Positions 60,121 to 64,000 of a DNA stretch of 64,000 nt are shown piece after piece. Source of the DNA: Hyphomicrobiales bacterium (GTDB taxonomy: Bacteria; Pseudomonadota; Alphaproteobacteria; Rhizobiales; Xanthobacteraceae); assembly GCA_003169835.1 (NCBI GenBank), contig PNAI01000018.1, positions 82,950 to 146,949 of the forward strand, in the 5' to 3' direction. The position numbers were made by a program, and so were the translations under genes. Position 1 is the stretch's first letter, and the number at the start of each line of letters is the position of its first letter. The notes under the pieces are model-generated. The model was not told where the DNA came from. It worked only from the letters and a program-made list of their open reading frames with translations, and did not search any database.

Positions 60121-62352
60121 TTAACTCGACTGACCACCTAGCGCAGCCTTCACCCGCTCGGGCGTGAACGGAACGGTGCGCACCCGCGCCCCGCTTGCGT
60201 CATAGATAGCATTGGCAATCGCCGCACCCACCGCGGCGCAAGCTGCTTCCCCCGCTCCAAGCGGTGGCATGGTTGGCCGGTCGATCAGATCGATCTCGAT
60301 CTTGGGCGCGTCGGAAAATCTTAGAATCGGATAGCTCGCCCAATCGACGCTTGAGACACGCGAGCGATCGAACTTCACCTCCTCCATCAGCACGCGGCTG
60401 ATGGTCTGCAGGATGCAGCCTTCGACCTGCGCACGCACGCCATCGGGGTTGATGATCTGCCCGCAGTCATGCGCGCAGAAAACCCGCTCGACCTTAAGCC
60501 GGCCGCTCGATCGCTCCATCACCACTTCCATGCCCATGGCCACGTAAGTCTCGTCGTGCTTGTAGTGCACGTACGAAATGCCGCGGCCGCGCGCGATGGC
60601 CGCGGTCTTATTCGGCCCCGGCGAGGGCCTGGTCTGCCATTTCATCATGGCCGCCACGCGCTTGATGAGTTCTACGCCGCGTGGGTCTTTCAGTCCGCGC
60701 AGCCGCATTTCGACCGGATCGGCGCCGATCACGGCCGCCATCTCATCGAAGAAACTCTCCACCGCAAAACAATTCGCAGGCTTGCCAGGCGAGCGGAGCG
60801 GCGCCGGACGCAATGGCGCGTTTTTGAGCCAATGCACGACGACCTGGACGTGCTCCGCCCCGTAGGGTGGATCGCCGTTCTGCGAAATCAAGCCGGTGTT
60901 GAGACCGACGACGTTGTCGAGACCCGCGGCGTTCGGCCCGAGCAGCGGAATGCTGGGCAACCCTTTCGTCGTTTGCGGAATCCACATCTGCGTCTGCCAA
61001 TCCACGATGCTTCCGTCGGCCCCGACTGTGCCGGCGATATCGATCAGTTGCGGCGGGCCTTTCGGATCCCAGCCGAGTTCATCCTCACGCGACCATTGCA
61101 CCCGCACCGGCCGTTTGACCGCGCGTGAAATAATCGCCGCGTCGGCTGCGGCATCTTCATGGCCGTTCATGCCATAGCAGCCGGAGCCCTCGAAATAGAT
61201 CAGCCGCACTCTCTCCTTGAGCAGTCCGAGGAAACGCGCGAACGTCTCCTGGTTGCCATGCGTGCCTTGCGAGGCCGTCCAGATCGCCGCCGAATCCTCT
61301 CGCACATAGGCGACCGCGCACGAGGGCCCGAGCGACGCATGGCTCTGCATCGGCCAGAAAAAACTGGCTTTAAGCGTCTTTGCGTCTTGCGGTGGCGATG
61401 CAACTGGCGCGCCCTTGGTGACCAGAACCTGATCGGTGATGCTCGGATCGCTGCGCAGAGCCTCAATGAGCTTGTCCTGCGCAGGCAAACCCTCCCACGC
61501 GCTCCATTGCGCCTTGAGCGCACGGGCGGCGCGCACCGCAGTCCATTCCTCGTTGGCGACGACCGCAAGGAAATCCTTGATCCGCACCACCTTCACGCCC
61601 GCGATATCCTTGACCGACGACTCGTCGACCGACTCAAGCTTGGCGCCGATCGCCGGCGGGCGGATCACACGCGCGTGCAGCATGCCCGGCACGGAGAAGT
61701 CATGAATGTACACATGCTTGCCGGTACATTTTGCCGGAACGTCAGGCCGTGGCAGCGACTTGCCGACGATGGTGTAGTACGCCGGATCTTTTAATGGCGT
61801 CTTGGGATCAAGCTTCAAGTCGAACCGTTTGCCGCCAACTAAATCGGCAAACGTGAGCCCCTTACCGCCGGCGCGTGGCGACATGGCGCCGTTTTCCAGA
61901 TTGATTTCGTCCGGTTTGACGTTGAGCTTTTGCGCGGCGAGCAAAAACAGCGCGTTGCGCGCGGTCGCGGCCGCTTGCCGCAACTGCATTCCGCCGCGTT
62001 GGATTCCATTCGAGCCCGAAGTCCGTCCCTGGTTGGGCGTGAGCGCGGTATCGCCCTCGATAAGATTAATCTTGTCGATCGCCACGCCAAGTTCTTCGGC
62101 GACAATCTGCCGGAATGAAATGCGCAAGCCCTGACCGAGATCGACTTTGCCGGAGAAGATAGTCACCGTACCATCTGCGTTGACGGCGAGAAACGCATCG
62201 ACCTCCTTGGGGTCGAGCACCCGCGGCGCGCTCGGCAATCGCTGCCCGAAAGCCTCAATGTGCAAACCGCCGAGCGAAAATCCGACAATAAGCGCGCCCC
62301 CCTTGAGAATGGCGCGGCGCGAGAAACGAGGAAATTGAGATGGCGCGTTCAT
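60121..62352 (-). CDS. Xanthine-dehydrogenase-family molybdopterin subunit (IorB-like), Tat-exported
   Basis: 743 residues. The N terminus FPRFSRRAILKGGALIVGFSLGG is a twin-arginine signal, so the folded cofactor enzyme is exported. Family segments include VDLGQGLRISFRQIVAEELGV, TGKHVYIHDFSVPGMLHARVIRPP, GCYGMNGHEDAAADAAIIS and the late MPPLGAGEAACAAVGAAIANAI, where the glutamate of GAGE serves as the catalytic base. IorAB enzymes oxidise N-heterocycles or aldehydes. The 2Fe-2S partner gene ends one base before this start. Such enzymes often use a c-type cytochrome as third subunit; none is adjacent. Confidence 0.9.
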   Translation of the reverse strand: MNAPSQFPRFSRRAILKGGALIVGFSLGGLHIEAFGQRLPSAPRVLDPKEVDAFLAVNADGTVTIFSGKVDLGQGLRISFRQIVAEELGVAIDKINLIEGDTALTPNQGRTSGSNGIQRGGMQLRQAAATARNALFLLAAQKLNVKPDEINLENGAMSPRAGGKGLTFADLVGGKRFDLKLDPKTPLKDPAYYTIVGKSLPRPDVPAKCTGKHVYIHDFSVPGMLHARVIRPPAIGAKLESVDESSVKDIAGVKVVRIKDFLAVVANEEWTAVRAARALKAQWSAWEGLPAQDKLIEALRSDPSITDQVLVTKGAPVASPPQDAKTLKASFFWPMQSHASLGPSCAVAYVREDSAAIWTASQGTHGNQETFARFLGLLKERVRLIYFEGSGCYGMNGHEDAAADAAIISRAVKRPVRVQWSREDELGWDPKGPPQLIDIAGTVGADGSIVDWQTQMWIPQTTKGLPSIPLLGPNAAGLDNVVGLNTGLISQNGDPPYGAEHVQVVVHWLKNAPLRPAPLRSPGKPANCFAVESFFDEMAAVIGADPVEMRLRGLKDPRGVELIKRVAAMMKWQTRPSPGPNKTAAIARGRGISYVHYKHDETYVAMGMEVVMERSSGRLKVERVFCAHDCGQIINPDGVRAQVEGCILQTISRVLMEEVKFDRSRVSSVDWASYPILRFSDAPKIEIDLIDRPTMPPLGAGEAACAAVGAAIANAIYDASGARVRTVPFTPERVKAALGGQSS

Positions 62353-62353
62353 A

Positions 62354-62818
62354 TCACGCCCCCTGTCCCGACGCCGCCAACACCGCGCGCACCACCCGCA
62401 CATGGGTGCCGCAACGGCACAGATTGCCGTCGAGCGCCGAACGAACTTCCGACTCGGTAGGTTTGCGTTTCTCCGTCAGCAGCGCCGCCGCGCTCATGAT
62501 CATACCGCTGGTGCAATAACCGCATTGCGGCACTTGCTCCTTGATGAAAGCGGCCTGCAACGGATGCGGTTTTCCAGTCGTACTCAATCCTTCGAGCGTG
62601 GTGACCGACTTGCCCTTAACGCCAGAGATCGGCAGCAGACATGACCGCACCGCTTTGCGGTCGACCAGCACTGTGCACGCGCCGCACTGCCCAAGCCCGC
62701 AACCAAACTTGGTGGCGGTGAGGCCAAAGCCGCGCAACACATAAAGCAGCGGCTGACTGGGATCCAAAGATTCGACGGTTCGGGTTAGGCCGTTGACCTT
62801 GATATTGTAGCTGGGCAT
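62354..62818 (-). CDS. 2Fe-2S subunit of the IorAB-type oxidoreductase
   Basis: 154 residues. The N-terminal plant-ferredoxin-like domain has FGCGLGQCGACTVLVDRKAVRSC (four cysteines for one 2Fe-2S cluster), and the helical C-terminal domain has QCGYCTSGMIMSAAALL and DGNLCRCGTHVRVVRAV for the second cluster. It passes electrons from the molybdenum site of the large subunit encoded directly downstream. It lacks its own signal peptide and is presumably carried out with the large subunit. Confidence 0.93.
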   Translation of the reverse strand: MPSYNIKVNGLTRTVESLDPSQPLLYVLRGFGLTATKFGCGLGQCGACTVLVDRKAVRSCLLPISGVKGKSVTTLEGLSTTGKPHPLQAAFIKEQVPQCGYCTSGMIMSAAALLTEKRKPTESEVRSALDGNLCRCGTHVRVVRAVLAASGQGA

Positions 62819-63020
62819 GTCACGCCTCCCTCTCCAATAACTTGGCTTCTGAGCTTGGCTCGTATCAGCCGGATGGGGCGCATTATACGTTCTCGGCGCG
62901 CAGGCGACAGAGTGCTATCACGCGCCTGTGAGTCCCAAAGCTCGGCAGCCGGGCGCAAACCCCCTATATGATGACAACGACATCGGAATGACCCCGGCCA
63001 AGGCAACAAGGAGCCCCACG

Positions 63021-63227
63021 ATGAACGAAGACACGTTCAACACCAGTCTGCGGAATTTTCTGAAAAAAGTGGGAATCACCTCCCAGCGCGAAATCGAAAA
63101 GGCGGTGCGCGCTGCCCTGGCGGCCGGGCGACTCAAGGGCAACGAGAAGCTACCCGCAAAAATGACACTATCCATTGGCGGGATCAATTTGTCGCACGTG
63201 ATCGATGGCACGATCGATCTGGAATAG
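63021..63227 (+). CDS. DUF6494-family small protein
   Basis: 68 residues. MNEDTFNTSLRNFLKKVGITSQREIEKAVRAALAAGRLKG with a final beta-rich TLSIGGINLSHVIDGTIDLE is the DUF6494 pattern, a small soluble protein found in alphaproteobacteria with unknown role. AAGGAG sits eight bases upstream of ATG 63021, which decides this start over one 93 bases earlier. It is 19 bases ahead of the peptidase gene, so the two are likely co-transcribed. Confidence 0.85.
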   Translation: MNEDTFNTSLRNFLKKVGITSQREIEKAVRAALAAGRLKGNEKLPAKMTLSIGGINLSHVIDGTIDLE

Positions 63228-63246
63228 GTTTGGGTTGGAGTCATTT

Positions 63247-64000
63247 ATGCGTATCCGCTTAGGATTCCTTGTCGCGCTCGCGCTGTTGATCGGAACAGCA
63301 CCGGCATTGGTGCAAGATCGCCAGCCGCGGTCGGAACGTTCTGACCGCGCGGAACGTCCGGTGCGCCCGCCGGCCGCCGACACCGATCCGCAGGGCGTGC
63401 TGCGTCTGTTGCCTGCCAACGCAGTAAGCGAAAAGCAAATCACCATCGCCGGCAAGCCGTTTCCTTACACCGCGACCGCCGGCACGCTCGCGCTCTTCGA
63501 TCAAAGCGGCGATCGCTTGGCGGCAGTGTTTTACACCGCCTATGTCGCCAAAAGCACACCAGCTGGCGCCAATGCCGCGCGGCGGCCGGTAACTTTCGTA
63601 TTCAACGGCGGGCCAGGCGCTGCGTCCGCCTTCCTGCATCTCGGCCTGGCCGGTCCGCGCATCATCGATTTCGGACCCGACGGCCGCGACGGCGCGGCCG
63701 CCAAGCTGCGCGACAATCCCGAAACCTGGCTCGCCTTCACCGATCTCGTGATGATCGATCCCATCGGCACCGGCTGGAGCCGCACGGCAAAACCCGATGC
63801 CGCCGCCGCATTTCGCAATGTGAACAGCGACGCCGACAGCATCGCCAAGGTGATCGCGCTCTATGTTGCCCACAACAGCCGCGGCGCCTCACCCAAATAT
63901 TTGCTCGGCGAGAGTTACGGCGGCTTCCGCGCCGCCAAAGTCGCGCGCGCCCTGCAGAATGACCAGGGCATCATCGTTTCCGGCATCGTCATGGTTTCGC
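63247..64000 (+). CDS. Serine carboxypeptidase-like peptidase S10 (5' part, cut by window edge)
   Basis: 251 codons are visible from ATG 63247 and the frame is still open at the right edge. A signal peptide spans about residues 1-22. The alpha/beta-hydrolase marks of S10 are present: VTFVFNGGPGAASAFLHLG (oxyanion loop), MIDPIGTGWSR, and the nucleophile S223 in LLGESYGGFRAAKVAR. The catalytic aspartate and histidine should lie beyond the window. Bacterial members are periplasmic or secreted carboxypeptidases with unknown natural substrates. Confidence 0.9.
   Translation, partial: MRIRLGFLVALALLIGTAPALVQDRQPRSERSDRAERPVRPPAADTDPQGVLRLLPANAVSEKQITIAGKPFPYTATAGTLALFDQSGDRLAAVFYTAYVAKSTPAGANAARRPVTFVFNGGPGAASAFLHLGLAGPRIIDFGPDGRDGAAAKLRDNPETWLAFTDLVMIDPIGTGWSRTAKPDAAAAFRNVNSDADSIAKVIALYVAHNSRGASPKYLLGESYGGFRAAKVARALQNDQGIIVSGIVMVS

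Noticed and set aside
1-64000. CRISPR arrays, tRNA or rRNA genes, transposases, prophage genes
   Set aside because: No regularly spaced direct repeats, no cloverleaf with a T-loop consensus, no rRNA-like stretch and no recombinase or phage protein was found on reading both strands.

Overview
The window looks like chromosomal DNA of a high-GC alphaproteobacterium of the Hyphomicrobiales (Rhizobiales), probably near Bradyrhizobiaceae/Xanthobacteraceae. This rests on protein flavour (DUF6494, DUF6165, IorAB-type oxidoreductase, GbsR-DUF4166 operon), a STAS-MlaE-type permease fragment at the left edge, and intergenic repeats of Rhizobiales type, notably the GAGCATGATC...GATCATGCTC element at 24388-24436. 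No database was searched, so taxonomy and family names come from recognition of motifs and gene order. No rRNA, tRNA, CRISPR array, transposase or phage gene was found.

Layout. 1-8 kb: mixed accessory and metabolic genes (MlaE-like fragment, ClpP-like periplasmic protein, a DUF3592 gene broken by an in-frame TAG, threonine dehydratase-like enzyme, a divergent SDR, glycine-zipper lipoprotein, VanX-type D-Ala-D-Ala dipeptidase, FAH-family enzyme). 6.8-8.9 kb: an AT-richer FkbM methyltransferase fused to a SEC-C zinc motif, set among hairpin elements and a large gene-free, highly structured stretch. 8.9-12.3 kb: TPP riboswitch-thiM-thiE-thiD salvage operon with a TRAP solute-binding protein as apparent fourth gene. 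12.4-15.2 kb: a GbsR-type regulator, DUF4166 protein and membrane-SDR fusion operon behind a near-perfect palindrome that straddles an apparently leaderless start codon. 15.3-24.3 kb: stand-alone RAM domain, DMT exporter, two c-type cytochromes, an RND efflux pair and murJ.

24.4-52.5 kb is a large envelope polysaccharide/LPS locus. It holds an UDP-amino-sugar pair (GnnA/GnnB or WbpB/WbpE type), ManC, a UDP-sugar 6-dehydrogenase with a 4-epimerase, KdsD for Kdo, a WbpL/WbpV/WbpM-type set that would make and load QuiNAc-like sugar on undecaprenyl phosphate, O-antigen ligase, several glycosyltransferases, most of the ADP-heptose pathway (GmhA, HldE, HldD; GmhB not seen), heptosyltransferases WaaC and WaaF, and the lipid A flippase MsbA. 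A frameshifted transaldolase could have supplied sedoheptulose-7-phosphate.

52.5-64 kb: catabolic and periplasmic genes (FAH hydrolase, GST, amidase, TRAP and NitT/TauT-type binding proteins without permeases, PaaG-like isomerase, a DUF1932-type dehydrogenase, a Cache protein, an IorAB molybdenum oxidoreductase, DUF6494 and an S10 peptidase cut by the right edge). Three genes have broken or start-less reading frames (2132, 27473, 40253), which means either gene decay or sequence errors. The least explained structures are the GbsR-DUF4166-SDR operon and the hairpin-rich region at 8.3-8.6 kb.
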